Made by a program: the position numbers and the translations under genes
The notes under the pieces: generated by a model
The model's database searches: none
Told to the model about the DNA's origin: nothing
What the model saw: only the letters and a program-made list of their open reading frames with translations
Assembly: GCA_012931725.1 (NCBI GenBank)
Contig: CM022955.1
Span: 12,258,137-12,322,136 of the forward strand
DNA: 64,000 bases
Direction: 5' to 3'
Source: Litsea cubeba
Taxonomy: Eukaryota > Streptophyta > Magnoliopsida > Laurales > Lauraceae
Shown: positions 22,735 through 33,444 of the stretch, piece after piece
Numbering within the stretch: position 1 is the stretch's first letter
Layout: each line of letters opens with the position of its first letter

Positions 22735-25156
22735 TTGCAATCCTTATTTAGGAAAGATTAGTTATTGTAATATCATTGCAATCCATTTCTTTTGGTAACT
22801 TCGTATTATAAAAATATTGTTGATCTTCAAAGGAGGACAACAACTTTCACTACAATCTTATATTCTTTTCATCTCTTTTTCATGGAATGATGTTGTAGTA
22901 CCTTGGGCCAGGTTAGGCCCAGTTTCTTCCAAGCTATAAGGTAATGAGTTGGGTTAGGACTTATTTGACCCGGTCTTAACCCATAAAGAGACTTGTTTAT
23001 TTGAAACAAGTGGATAAGTTGTTCAACAAAATCCCCTAAGGGAAGGGGGGATTTCCATCGTAGAACCTGGGGGTGATTTCAACGATTGAAAATTGGGGTT
23101 ATCCTCAGATTTTCTCCCTCACGCCCCTTTTTCTTATTTTAGCTTCTCTGTTGTCTTTGGGTGCTCTCATTTGGTTAATGGGGAGAAGAAAAAACAGAGT
23201 GCAAAAGAGTTTTCTTTGAGGATCAGCAGTGACCGGCAAGACTTGCGGGGAGGAAGAAAAGGCCGGAAGATCTAGTGGATGCATTTCACAAGGCCTCATA
23301 TCGACCGAGCCACGGTTTTCTACACAAGGAGGTGAGTGATCTTTCTAACCAAATAATATGAAATTGATTAGAAGATCCTTGGAATAAGTTGCGGTCTACA
23401 AAAATGGTTATAGATTCTGTTTCTTGTTCTTGTGAACAAAGTTGTGTATATTGATTTCTTTATGTTAGTTGATTCTTTAATTTGTGATATCCATCCCAAG
23501 AATCAGCCCTACATAGAGGAACATAACTGAAATGGCAGTCTTTTCAGAATCTCCTAGTATATCTAACTCCTTAGGATCGGCAATGCATGTGGGGCCCAGG
23601 GGCCCACTTGATCGGAAATCAGGACCGGCCATCTAGTTGGGCCCTGATGGGCAACTAAGGTGGACCTGACCCCTTGAGAATTGGACCATTTGGGGACCAC
23701 TGACTAAAGGGCCCAAGGGTGGGGTGAGGAGTGAGCCATTAATGGTTCTATCAACATGGCACTGTTAGTGGAATTTTTGGGAGAAGATCAGTACGGTAGT
23801 CCATACTATGATGATAATAGATGAACTCTGTTATGGTAGAAACTTTTATCTTTGAAACTGATTTCATAAGATGAAGAATAGAGAGGAAGAATGAAATTCC
23901 AGAATTTTTTGGTTTTAGGACTAACCTATGTCGACAGGGACTTGTGGGACTCCCTGGCCCACCTAATCCAAGATCAATACCGGAGATCTGGTGTAGTTCC
24001 TCTAGTCGACCATCTTGATGCTGGATTCATTTGATGTGGGTCCTGTTTGGCCCACCATCCAGAGATTTTCATAGTCAGAACTGAGATTTTGGGAATAATT
24101 GTCAGTTTTGGTATTCAGACTTGTGGGACTCATTGGTCTACCTGATCAATGATCAGGGCCAGCCATCTGGATGGGCCCTGATGGGCGACCAGAATGGGCC
24201 TGGTTCGAGGTGGAACTCCCCGTTAGGGGTCCACCATCATCTTCCCTAAGATACCTTAGGCGTGAGGCATTTTCTGGGTACTCACGTACAGTGCAAAGCA
24301 CCGTAATGAATTCTTGTAGGTGATAAGGCTGGGGTTAGTTTTGATATTCTTTTCAACTTTCCTTTGGATTATAAAAAGACACATTTGCCCATTATTAAGT
24401 AGGGTGACATCACACTGTTAGATAAGGATGGTTCTGTCTAATAGTGTATAGCCACGTAATGATCTGAAATTCTGACTTTCTTTAAGAATTTAGAATTGAT
24501 GTTCCTTGAAGATTAACCCACCCTTTAATCACATAAAGAATTATTAGAAAATAAAATTATAGATTACTCTCATATGACTAATGTCACATGCACAGGTACC
24601 AATTATTGATTGAAATGGGGCGATGATAAATCCCCGGATTAAGTGGGACTAGCCATATATATATATATGTATGAAAATGAATAGTATTGCAATTCCCATA
24701 AATTATTATCGAACTACGTTATTGTGTATGGTTATATTCATGATCTACTTACGTTACGATTAAATAGTGAATTTGATTATTTCATTGATAGTACTGTACG
24801 GATTAAGGATGTTCTTTCTGATCTTCAATGATGATCACTACTCTGAATAGTGACTTTGAATTGTGAAACCTTGAGAAATTGGGGGATAAGGTTGGACAGG
24901 GATTGAATATAGGAATGATTATTGAACAGATTTCCCGGTGGAGATTTCATCTGACATATGAAAATGACTTCTTTCTAGAAGATCTGAACCATTGAACCTC
25001 TCTTATGAGAGAGTCCTATTGAACCATTGGAACCATCGATTGAAAATCTCGAACTTAATCAGTGCTATGACGTGGTTATGAATTTAATGTTAGAAAAACT
25101 TTAAGAACATAGGAGATTCCATAAGACACTTTTCTTATCATATGATCTTACTTTTA
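22735..25156 (+). mobile_element. Gypsy LTR-like sequence, left part
   Basis: Probable 5' portion of a Del/Tekay-like LTR starting near 22893 (TGTTGTAGTACCTTGGGCC) and resuming after the nested element at 29791. Two diverged copies of a block containing GGCCCTGATGGGC(A/G)AC lie at 23570-23700 and 24100-24240. There are no coding domains. The start point is a guess from the terminal motif. Confidence 0.4.
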
Positions 25157-25161
25157 ATATT

Positions 25162-25680
25162 TGATGATGCCAAAATAGGGTTTCGGACACCACCGGTCAA
25201 GTAATAAATGTAGTAAATGCAAGAAGAGAGAGAAGAGATTATAGTGGTTCGGTCAAGATGACCTACGTCCACTTCATAAAGGCAGAGATTGCCTGTGGTG
25301 TTTTACTTCCTCAATGATTATTACAAACTAGAGGAATACAAGCGTCGAAGTGAATAGAGAGAGATCCATCCATTTTCCAGTGCTGGTGGGACTCCTTGAT
25401 TTATAGTCCTCCCCTAACAGATGGGGACGACTCTTCAGCAACGTTCGTCCTTCGAACCCTCGAACTGCCATCGCGCTGGAGGAGGCAGGTGAGGAGCTGC
25501 CCTCGCGCTGGACGAGGCAGGTGCGATATTTCTCCGCAGGACCTGGTAGGAGCGGGATTGCTTCCGAAGCAACGTGGCTGCCTGCCTTGACTTGGTCACT
25601 CCGTGGATCTGGACCTGGGCTTCCCTGGTGGATTTGGATCTGGCTCATCATATTCTAGGCCACTTGGGCCTGACTCATCA
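25162..25680 (-). repeat. 3' LTR of the minisatellite element
   Basis: 519 bp, TG...CA; outer flank ATATT. Near-identical to 29268-29785. Confidence 0.92.
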
Positions 25681-26081
25681 TTTGCCCCCAATGCCCTGCG
25701 CACAAAGAAGCTTTGAAAGGGGGGCATTTTGAGAAGAAGGAGATGAGCCTAAAACTTGCTAAAAAGAATGCCCCATACCCAAAGTTGGAGCAGAGGACGA
25801 GGGTACCAAGCGGTCGATCTGCAGTTTGCTGTGCAGGCGGAGAGGAGGTGGTTGCGCCAACAGACGAAGCAGGCAGCAGGAGGCTGGGCGCCCGGAAGAG
25901 GCCTGGGCGGTCGACAGGCAGTCTGGGCGCCAGGAGCAAAGGTGCCAGGGAGCTGGGCGCCAGGGTGCTAGAGTGCTGGGCGCCAGCAGGGAGCTGGGGT
26001 GCCAGGAGGATCTTTAGTATCCAGGAGCGGTTGAGGCCCGATTGTTGACATTCAATCTGGAAAGAGAGGCAGACTTCTTGC

Positions 26082-26637
26082 CTGCTTGAGAGCAGTGCAG
26101 AGACGAAGCGTTTTTTGCAACCCGCGAGAGGGCCGCTAAGCTGGATATATAGACTGCCTGTTTAAGAACAGTGCAGAGGCCAAGCTTTTTGGGCGACCCG
26201 CGAGAGAGCCGCTAAGTTGAAGATAGGCTGCCTGTTTAACAACAGTGCAGAGGCCAAGCTTTTTGGCGACCCGCGAGAGAGCCGCTAAGCTGGAGATAGG
26301 CTGCCTGTTTAACAACAGTGCAGAGGCCAAGCTTTTTTGGCGACCCGCGAGAGAGCCGCTAAGCTGGAGATAGGCTGCCTGTTTAAAAACAGTGCAGAGG
26401 CCAAGCTTTTTTGGCGACCCGCGAGAGAGCCGCTAAGCTGGAGATAGGCTGCCTGTTTAAAAACAGTGCAGAGGCCAAGCTTTTTTGGCGACCCGCGAGA
26501 GAGCCGCTAAGCTGGAGATAGGCTGCCTGTTTAAAAACAGTGCAGAGGCCAAGCTTTTTTGGCGACCCGTGAGAGAGCCGCTAAGCCGGATGTATAGGCT
26601 GCCTGTTTGAGAACAGTACAGAGGCAGGTCACCACGT
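26082..26637. repeat. Minisatellite, 74-bp unit, about eight copies
   Basis: The marker CAGTGCAGAG recurs every 74-78 bp. Each unit also has AAGCTTTTTTGGCGACCCGC and GAGAGCCGCTAAGCTGGA. The central copies are nearly identical and the outer ones more diverged, the usual pattern for unequal exchange. Confidence 0.9.
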
Positions 26638-26884
26638 AGGGCGATCCGCGAGATGATTCATCCAAATGGAACATCCAAGAGAGAGAAAATCATCCCAAGA
26701 GAATGAGAAGAGTGTGCAAGTAGCTGTAATGATGGGTGCAGTAGAGAAAAAAACAAACGAAGACCAGAGTGGTTGGCCGGACGTCGACGGACGTCGAGGA
26801 TGCGGCATCAGGCGAACATGAATTGAATCCCGCTGCGGGCGCCCAACCCGAGGCAAGGTTGGGCGTGCCCTCCCCTCGGGCAAG

Positions 26885-27225
26885 CAGCTTCGCGAGGGCT
26901 GGGCCTCGGGCGCCCAGCCCGAGGCTTCTCCAATGCGTGGGCCCCCCTCGGGCGAGCAGCAGTGGCGAGGGCTGGGCCTCGGGCGCCCAGCCAGAGCTTC
27001 TCCATGCGTGGGCCCCCCTCGGGCGAGCAGCAGTGGCGAGGGCTGGGCCTCGGCGCCCAGCCGAGGCTTCTCCATGCGTGGGCCCCCCCCTCGGGCGAGC
27101 AGCAGTGGCGAGGGCTGGGGCCTTGGCGCCCAGCCCGAGGCTTCACATGGCGCCCCCCCCCCTTCAGGCGAGCAGCAGTGGCGGAGGCCCCCCTTGGGCG
27201 AGCAGCAGTGGCGAGGGGGCTGGTC
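26885..27225. repeat. GC-rich minisatellite, about 71-bp unit
   Basis: Four to five copies of a unit with GGGCGCCCAGCC, CTTCTCCATGCGTGGGC and CGAGCAGCAGTGGCGAGG. Long open frames appear on both strands here only because the GC-rich repeat lacks stop triplets. Confidence 0.88.
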
Positions 27226-27894
27226 GCCCGGGCGTCGGGCGAGAGGGTCGCCTCGCTGATGAGGGCGCAGGTCGCGTGGGCTGCTGAGGGCGCCGTCGTC
27301 TGGCTGGCGGCGAGGATGCTCGCCTCCGGGGGCGAGGGGGCGAAGGCAGGTTGCTCCAGGCGAGGACAGCCTGCTCCCAGGCGAGGGCGAGGGCAGGCAC
27401 GGGCTCGTCCCGGGCGACAGCGGCAAGAAGGAGGGATCCTCGCTGGGCGAGGGGATCCTGCGCGAGGCCAGGCCGGAGAAAACCAGTCCGGGCGAGGAGG
27501 TGCTGGCCGCGGGCGACCCCAGGCCTGTGGGCGAGCCTGTTTTTTTTTTTTTTCGGGGGCGCTGCCCCCTGGGCCCCCGCGAGCTGACCGGTCAGCTCGA
27601 CCCCCGCCGGGGGACACCCTCGGACCCCCTCTGCGTAGCGCATGATATATCCCTTAACATATGTAAATTCCAAGACTCTGCCCCTCGGTAACTTCTGATG
27701 GGTCATCCCAGAAGAAGAAATGAGAGAGCTTCTCAGGCTGAGGAGAGGGCTGCGCCAGCTAGGAGAGGGCTGCGCCAGCTGGAAGGGCTTCCGAGGCTGA
27801 TCTTTCCGCGGCCTGCGAGAGGCGCGACCAGGCTTGAGACCGAACTCTTAGTAGCCTAAGAGAGGGCGGCCAAGGCAGAGGCTGAGCTTGTGAA

Positions 27895-28150
27895 GGACCT
27901 TGAGAGGGCTTCGCTCAGAGAGGCTGAGCTTCTGAAGACCCTTGAGAGGGCTCACTGAGCTTCTGAAGACCCTTGAGAGGGCTTCGCTCGGTGAGGTGAG
28001 CTTCTGAAGACCCGCGAGAGGGCTTCGCTCAATGAGGCTGAGCTTCTGAAGACCCGCGAGAGGGCTTCGCTCAGTGAGGTGAGCTTCTGAAGACCCGCGA
28101 GAGGGCTTCGCTCAATGAGGCTGAGCTTGTACAGACCCGTGAGAGGGTGA
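27895..28150. repeat. Minisatellite, about 42-bp unit, six copies
   Basis: Units read TGAGCTTCTGAAGACCCGCG then AGAGGGCTTCGCTCAATGAG. The period is 41-42 bp with single-base length changes. Confidence 0.88.
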
Positions 28151-28624
28151 TGCTCAGAGAGACCGTTGTGGAGACAATGACTGGGGCGGTACATGAGAGA
28201 ACTGCTTTCCCAGATATTGTCCTCATAGGCTTCGTGCTGACTGAGGGGCTTGATGATTGTAGTGGCAGCTCTTATATATGATGTCGATGGTGATGTGCTC
28301 CTCGACCTTGGGCGCGCCATGATGATGGGCGCCCAAGTGAGGTGCTCCTCTACCCTGGGCGCCATGGTGATGGGCGCCCGGTGAGGTGCTTCTCGCCATG
28401 GAGTATGCCTCGGCCAAACTGATGATGTCTATGGTGATGCCGAGGACAACTTTATGAGTGATTAGAGGGCAGCACGGGATTGAGCTTCCCAAACTGAGGA
28501 GAGGGTTTGTCCTGGCTGATAATGACTCATAGGATGGCCTTGCTGATGCTTTTATTGCTGCGGGGTCATCTTGTATCTGGAGCAGAAATGTGCCCAACAA
28601 CGGCATTGAGAGGATGGACGCCCT

Positions 28625-29015
28625 GGGGAACTCCCTGGGCGCCGCCATGAGGATGGGCGCCCAGATGGGGAGCTCCCTGGCGCGCCCAGCTGAGGATGGG
28701 CGCCCAGTTGGGGAGGTCCCGGGCGTGGAGCGCTTGATGGGAGCTCCCTGGCGCGCCCAGTTAAGGATGGGCGCCCAGATGGGGAGGTCCCTGGCGTGGA
28801 GAGCTTGATGGGGAGCTCCCTGGCGCGCCCAGTTGAGGATGGGCGCCCAGATGGGGAGGTCCTTGGCGTGGAGAGCTTGATGGGGAGCTCCCTGGTGCGC
28901 CCAGCTGAGGATGGGCGCCCAGATGGGGAGGTCCCTGGCATGGAGAGCTTGATGGGGAGCTCCCTGGCGCGCCCAGCTGAGGATGGGCGCCCAGATGGGG
29001 AGGTCCCGAGTGTGA
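28625..29015. repeat. GC-rich minisatellite, 72-bp unit, about 5.5 copies
   Basis: Unit markers GGGAGCTCCCTGGCGCGCCC and GGATGGGCGCCCAGATGGGG repeat at 72 bp. Because 72 is a multiple of three, each minus-strand frame encodes its own 24-residue repeat, for example ones containing PPHLGAHPQLGAPGSS, PIWAPILSWARQGAPH, or SPSGRPSSAGRARELP. Confidence 0.9.
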
Positions 29016-29213
29016 TGCTCCCTGTGGTACTCCTCCAAATTGTGCTCCACCTTGCCTTGCCAGCACGAGTTGTAATATCTGCTGGTTTTGGGCGGCTACC
29101 AGCTGTTGCATGGTCTCCAACATCTGCTGAGGAGTGGGAGCAGGAGCATTCGGGGTAGGAGTGAGGTTACCCTCGCCCTCTGCTCGTCTTGTCGATCTAG
29201 TGGTGATCACCAT
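28761..29213 (-). CDS. Short Gag-like protein with C-terminal 24-aa repeats
   Basis: The frame from ATG at 29213 to TAA at 28761-28763 gives 150 codons. The first 50 residues contain MVITTRSTRRAEGEGN, a proline stretch and the helical, Gln-rich QQMLETMQQLVAAQNQQIL. This resembles the N-terminus of plant gypsy Gag proteins. The rest is about four 24-aa repeats from the 72-bp array. The stop arises from one base change in a single unit (TTAAGG instead of (C/T)TGAGG). There is no capsid core, zinc knuckle or enzyme, and translation is unproven. Confidence 0.45.
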   Translation of the reverse strand: MVITTRSTRRAEGEGNLTPTPNAPAPTPQQMLETMQQLVAAQNQQILQLVLARQGGAQFGGVPQGASHSGPPHLGAHPQLGAPGSSPSSSPCQGPPHLGAHPQLGAPGSSPSSSPRQGPPHLGAHPQLGAPGSSPSSSPRQGPPHLGAHP

Positions 29214-29247
29214 AATTTTGAAAAAAGGACGATAACTTTTGTTCGTT

Positions 29248-29265
29248 CCCCACAGACGGCGCCAA
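29248..29265 (-). promoter_or_regulatory. Primer-binding site of the minisatellite element
   Basis: Minus strand TTGGCGCCGTCTGTGGGG lies two bases inside the 5' LTR. The first 17 bases are identical to the site of the gag-only element at 15112-15129. Confidence 0.7.
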
Positions 29266-29267
29266 AC

Positions 29268-29785
29268 TGATGATGCCAAAATAGGGTTTCGGACACCACC
29301 GGTCAAGTAATAAATGTAGTAAATACAAGAAGAGAGAGAATAGATTATAGTGGTTCGGTCAAGATGACCTACGTCCACTTCATAAAGGCAGAGATTACCT
29401 GTGGTGTTTTACTTCCTCAATGATTATTACAAACTAGAGGAATACAAGCGTCGAAGTGAATAGAGAGAGATCCATCTTTTTTCAGTGCTGGTGGGACTCC
29501 TTGATTTATAGTCCTCCCCTAACAGATGGGGACGACTCTTCAGCAACGTTCGTCCTTCGAACCCTCGAACTGCCATCGCGCTGGAGGAGGCAGGTGAGGA
29601 ACTGCCCTCGCGCTGGACGAGGCAGGTGCGATATTTCTCCGCAGGACCTGGTAGGAGCGGGATTGCTTCCGAAGCAACGTGGCTGCCTGCCTTGACTTGG
29701 CCACTCCGTGGATCTGGACCTGGGCTTCCCTGGTGGATTTGGATCTGGCTCATCATATTCTAGGCCACTTGGGCCTGACTCATCA
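29268..29785 (-). repeat. 5' LTR of the minisatellite element
   Basis: 518 bp; outer flank ATATT at 29786-29790. Confidence 0.92.
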
Positions 29786-29790
29786 ATATT

Positions 29791-30205
29791 GAAAATTATT
29801 GTTCTACCTTTATATTTCAAATTATGAATTTCTGCTCACCAGTTTTCTGACAAGTGGTTCGCCCCACTTCAGGTACGGGTCACTTGGGGGAGCTTGGCAA
29901 CGAAGGGGATCAGCCCTTGGATTTCAATTTGCGTGGCTGATGAGAGAGCGTCACAATCGTATTGAGATTTAGAATTTTAGAGATGGATAAATTACTTTTA
30001 ATAATGTGGAACTTGGTTCTTTTATGTATTAGGAATTCTTTGTTAGTGGATTTGTTATCACTTCTCATCTATTTTAATTGATCTTTTAAATAAATTAGAG
30101 GCATTGCACAATTCTATATAATAATTTGATTTATGTGGTGATCTTGACTTACTTAAAGTAATATTCCAGAATCTGATGAGCTCCAAAATTTGGGGCGTTA
30201 CAGAT
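29791..30205 (+). mobile_element. Gypsy LTR-like sequence, right part, with PBS-like site
   Basis: Ends CCAAAATTTGGGGCGTTACA, the usual close of Del/Tekay LTRs, followed by GATATGGTATCTGATCC, close to the TGGTATCAGAGC primer site. The minisatellite element is therefore nested in this LTR. Sequence 30206-30480 is presumably internal and shows no domain. Confidence 0.5.
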
Positions 30206-30492
30206 ATGGTATCTGATCCGCTAACGAAAGGATATCCGATCCACGATTGTATTGGGGATGATTGAGGTCAAATTTAAACTCATCGTTATAGTGAAAGATT
30301 ATCAAATGATTAGCGACTGACATGCTATTACAACATCAACCAACTTAAATTAGTGGAATTCATAAAGTTTACACAGTTCCATACCCAATAGATATTCACA
30401 AAACTCTTTTCCTAATCACGTATTTATGTATTTAAAAGAAGGTGAACCGAGTGCAATATCAACTATGAACTTCATTAGCTGATTAAAAATAA

Positions 30493-32867
30493 GGGAGCAG
30501 CTCCCCTAAGCCAGCTGAATCGTGCGTTGGAACGTGTGGGAGCATTTTTGTTTAAGTCAACTACTTTCAAGGCCTGCTCATTTTTTTCTTTTTCCCCTGT
30601 GAGACCTGATCCAGTCCACATCTCTCTCCTCTCCACTCTGTTTTCAGTTTGAGCGGAAGCCCTCTCCTCTCGTCGGATCTGCAGCTCTCGCCTCTCTCTC
30701 TCGGACGTTTCGAAATCCCGAACGGATCTGCAGCTCTCCCGGACGGATCTGCCTCTCTGATCTCTCTCTCGCGAACGGTTCCCTCTGTCTCGTCTCCCTC
30801 TCCCGGACGGATTTCTTGATCTCGTATTTCTCCCGGACCGAGATCAGAAGCGGACGGGCCCTTTGTCTCTCTCTCTCTGCGATCTCTTTCTCCCTCCCTC
30901 CCTCCCATTTACATGCCCAATCTGGCGCGAGCGTGGCTCGACCGAGAGCACCGAGTTCTCCTTCACTCGCTTCCTCACTCCATACCTCGCCGATTTCCGC
31001 GGCTGGGCAATGTTCGTCGACTGCGATTTCCTCTACACAGCAGACATCAAGGAGCTGACCGATTTGATTGATGATCGCTACGCTCTCACATGCGTCCACC
31101 ACGATTACGCGCCGAAGGACTCCACCAAGATGGATGGAGTCGTCCAGACCGTCTATCCGAGGAAGAACTGGTCTTCGATGGTGCTGTACAACTGCGGGCA
31201 CCCCGAAAAATCAGATCTTGATGCCCCCCGAAAAATCGGATCTTGATGCCCGAGTTGGTGAGTTCTCAAACGGGTGCGTTTCTGCACACATTATACCAGT
31301 GGAGGGCCTCGGTTTGATGGGTGGAAAAACTGTAATTTTGCTGATGTGTGGATAAAGGAGATGGAGGAGTACAAAAAGGAGGCTGGATTTGCCTCAGATT
31401 TATAGAGAGAGAATTCTGTTTATCCCAAGCGCTGTTTATTTTTCCTGGTAGTTGAAATGGGAAGAAGCATGCTTTGGGATTATGTGTAGGTAGTAGTTAA
31501 ATGGGGTTTTTATGTCTTTTGATTCTTATGTAAGGTTGGGTGTTGATTTGGGGTTTGATTAATTTGTTTGGCTATGTAAAGTGAGGAGCTTTCTGTGTTT
31601 TATGAGAACTTCTGGTTGGTGATTGTTGCATCAGATACTTTGATTTTTCTTTCCAATTTGAGGTCCAAAAAAATCCAATCCGAGTACCCCTGTTTGGGGC
31701 AGTGGTTAACCAACTTCAATTTTTTGAAGATTTTCAGATCATGGGAAGATTACATATGAAACATTGAAGAAAGCTTTTTAATTGATCGGATTTTGTTGTT
31801 GTTCTAGCATTTTCTGTTGTGGTTGACTTAGACATTAGCTCATGTGAGGAGGATCCTGTCTTGTACAATTTTTTTTTCCTGAACAGAGATTTTAATGCTT
31901 CTAACTTTTGTACCATTTGCGCTTTCCCCCTTGGGTCATTTTATCAAATGCTTTGAGACCATTATGCTGATCTTGGTTCTTTTGAATGAGCCTGTAACAG
32001 CGCAAAAATTCCCCATACATCAATAGGAGAAGTAAATAAAAGAAAACGAAATGCAGCAATTACTGCTGCACTCGGGAAACCCAAACACAAATACCAGCAG
32101 AATTAACAAAAGTTAATTTTTTCACTTTCCTTTTTCCACTAACAGACCTTGTTTACATTGCCTTCTTCCATCTGAAATAGCAACACACAAATAGTAACTA
32201 CTTTATGCGATCCACAGTAACCCAAACAGTGTATTAGATTTACACCTCTTCCGGCTTCCAAGCCCATTTCCAATAGTAACTAAAGCTATAAACATAGAAA
32301 TCTAAAAAGGCCCAGTTCAGTTGATTGCGAAATTGCCGAAGAAGATCAAGGACCGGAATCGGAAGCGTAGGCGCTTGGAGGAGATGAGGTGAAGGCCGAT
32401 ACTCCGTCGCTGCTACTGCCACCATCTGTTCCAGCTTTTTTACCAGTTTTTGAGGTGAAATAGGCGATTGATTTGAAGATGTCTTCAAAGATCTAGGCTT
32501 TTTGCAGAGATTAGGAAGAGGAAGAAGAGGAGAACCGGTGTACGGGAGATGCAGAGAGATGCAGCGACAGCATCGTACGGGAGATGCAGCAACAGAGAGG
32601 GAGAGAGAAATGGGCTGAGAATTTCAAAACGTCCGGGAGAGAGAGGCGAGATCTGCAGATCCGGCGAGGAGAGGGCTTCCGCTCAAACTGAAAACAGAGA
32701 GTGGAGAGAAGAGAGAGATGTGGACTGGATCAGGTCTCAAAGGGGGGGAAAACGAAAAAAATGAGCGGGCCTTGAACGTAGTTGACTTAAACGAAAATGC
32801 TCCCACACGTTCCAGGCACGATTTAGCTGAAAGCTCCCCTAAGCTTCAGCTTAGGGGAGCTGCTCCC
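30493..32867. mobile_element. Pack-MULE, 2375 bp, with captured gene sequence
   Basis: Terminal inverted repeats start GGGAGCAGCTCCCCTAAGC and stay alignable for about 215-240 bp (30493 to about 30730 against about 32630 to 32867). Flanks 30484-30492 and 32868-32876 are both TAAAAATAA, a perfect 9-bp duplication. No transposase. The interior carries an intronless sugar-transferase fragment (30920-31405) and an unrecognised 82-codon minus-strand frame (32240-32488) that may be a second captured piece. A short extra inverted stretch, AAGCTCCCCTAAGCTT, sits only at the right end. Confidence 0.9.
30920..31405 (+). pseudogene. Captured fragment of a CDI-like nucleotide-diphospho-sugar transferase
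   Basis: The frame includes STEFSFTRFLTPYLADFRGW, then MFVDCDFLY with its D-x-D metal-site motif, DDRYALTCVHHDYAPKD, and VVQTVYPRKNWSSMVLYNCG. I recognise this as the plant CDI-type (At1g64980-like) transferase family. After NCGHP a 24-bp direct duplication (31203-31250) and an internal deletion of roughly 35 codons intervene. The family C-terminus (SGGPRFDGWKNCNFADVWIK to TAG at 31403) then continues in a shifted frame. It has no N-terminal part and is not functional as such. Introns seem absent, so capture from a retrocopy or loss of introns is possible. Confidence 0.75.
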
Positions 32868-32876
32868 TAAAAATAA

Positions 32877-33436
32877 TCCGTGTGAAGTAATTTAGGCCAT
32901 GGTCTGTTAGATTTGTAGGTTAGTGAAACCCTATGTGAAAGGTTACATGAGAGAACTCCTTTTTCCACATCCATGTAAAGGTTATACAAACAACAGTAAG
33001 CATGTCACACCAGCACCCTTTTTCTCATTGAATCTGAGCTATTACTGACTTAATAGAGGGAACTTATGCTGTTGGAACAGAAAAACACAAAATAATATAG
33101 TGTGGACAACAGTAACCATGTTGTTGAGCGCGCCGGCCCATATTCAAATAATTGGTAATTATTAAATTCACAAGTGTTGGACTGCGCTTTGATGTACAGC
33201 CACATTAGTTGCAAACTTTGAAATATTATCATGAACGATTGTGTATTATCATGGACCTCATTGCATAAACAATAGGGCTCATGTGCAATAAGAACAATAG
33301 AACCAACTAATGCTCTAGAACAAATATAGAAAAAATGTGTTGAGCCTTAAAAGGTGGTGTCTACCTCTTTAATGGTGCCCTCAGTATGAAATTATATGAA
33401 GATAGATGGAACTACAGTTTTAGGGTAAAGGTGGTG
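32877..33436. other. Spacer between Pack-MULE and hAT element
   Basis: AT-rich with no recognised gene, domain or bounded repeat. Confidence 0.4.
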
Positions 33437-33444
33437 TCTACCTT

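Larger units (their letters stand above)
25162..29785 (-). mobile_element. Complete non-autonomous LTR retrotransposon rich in minisatellites
   Basis: Direct repeats 25162-25680 (519 bp) and 29268-29785 (518 bp) begin TGATGATGCC and end GACTCATCA, so the termini form TGATGA/TCATCA. Flanks 25157-25161 and 29786-29790 are both ATATT. The internal 3587 bp are GC-rich and carry, from the 5' side (right) leftward, a primer-binding site, a short Gag-like frame running into a 72-bp array, then 42-, 71- and 74-bp arrays. No pol motif is present. By eye the LTRs differ by about seven substitutions and one gap, so insertion is much younger than that of the gag-only element at 11518. Confidence 0.92.

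Noticed and set aside
26629..27706. Long open frames of 160-270 codons on both strands
   Set aside because: They overlap each other, consist of GC-rich minisatellite translated in several frames, and lie inside an LTR element; no domain.
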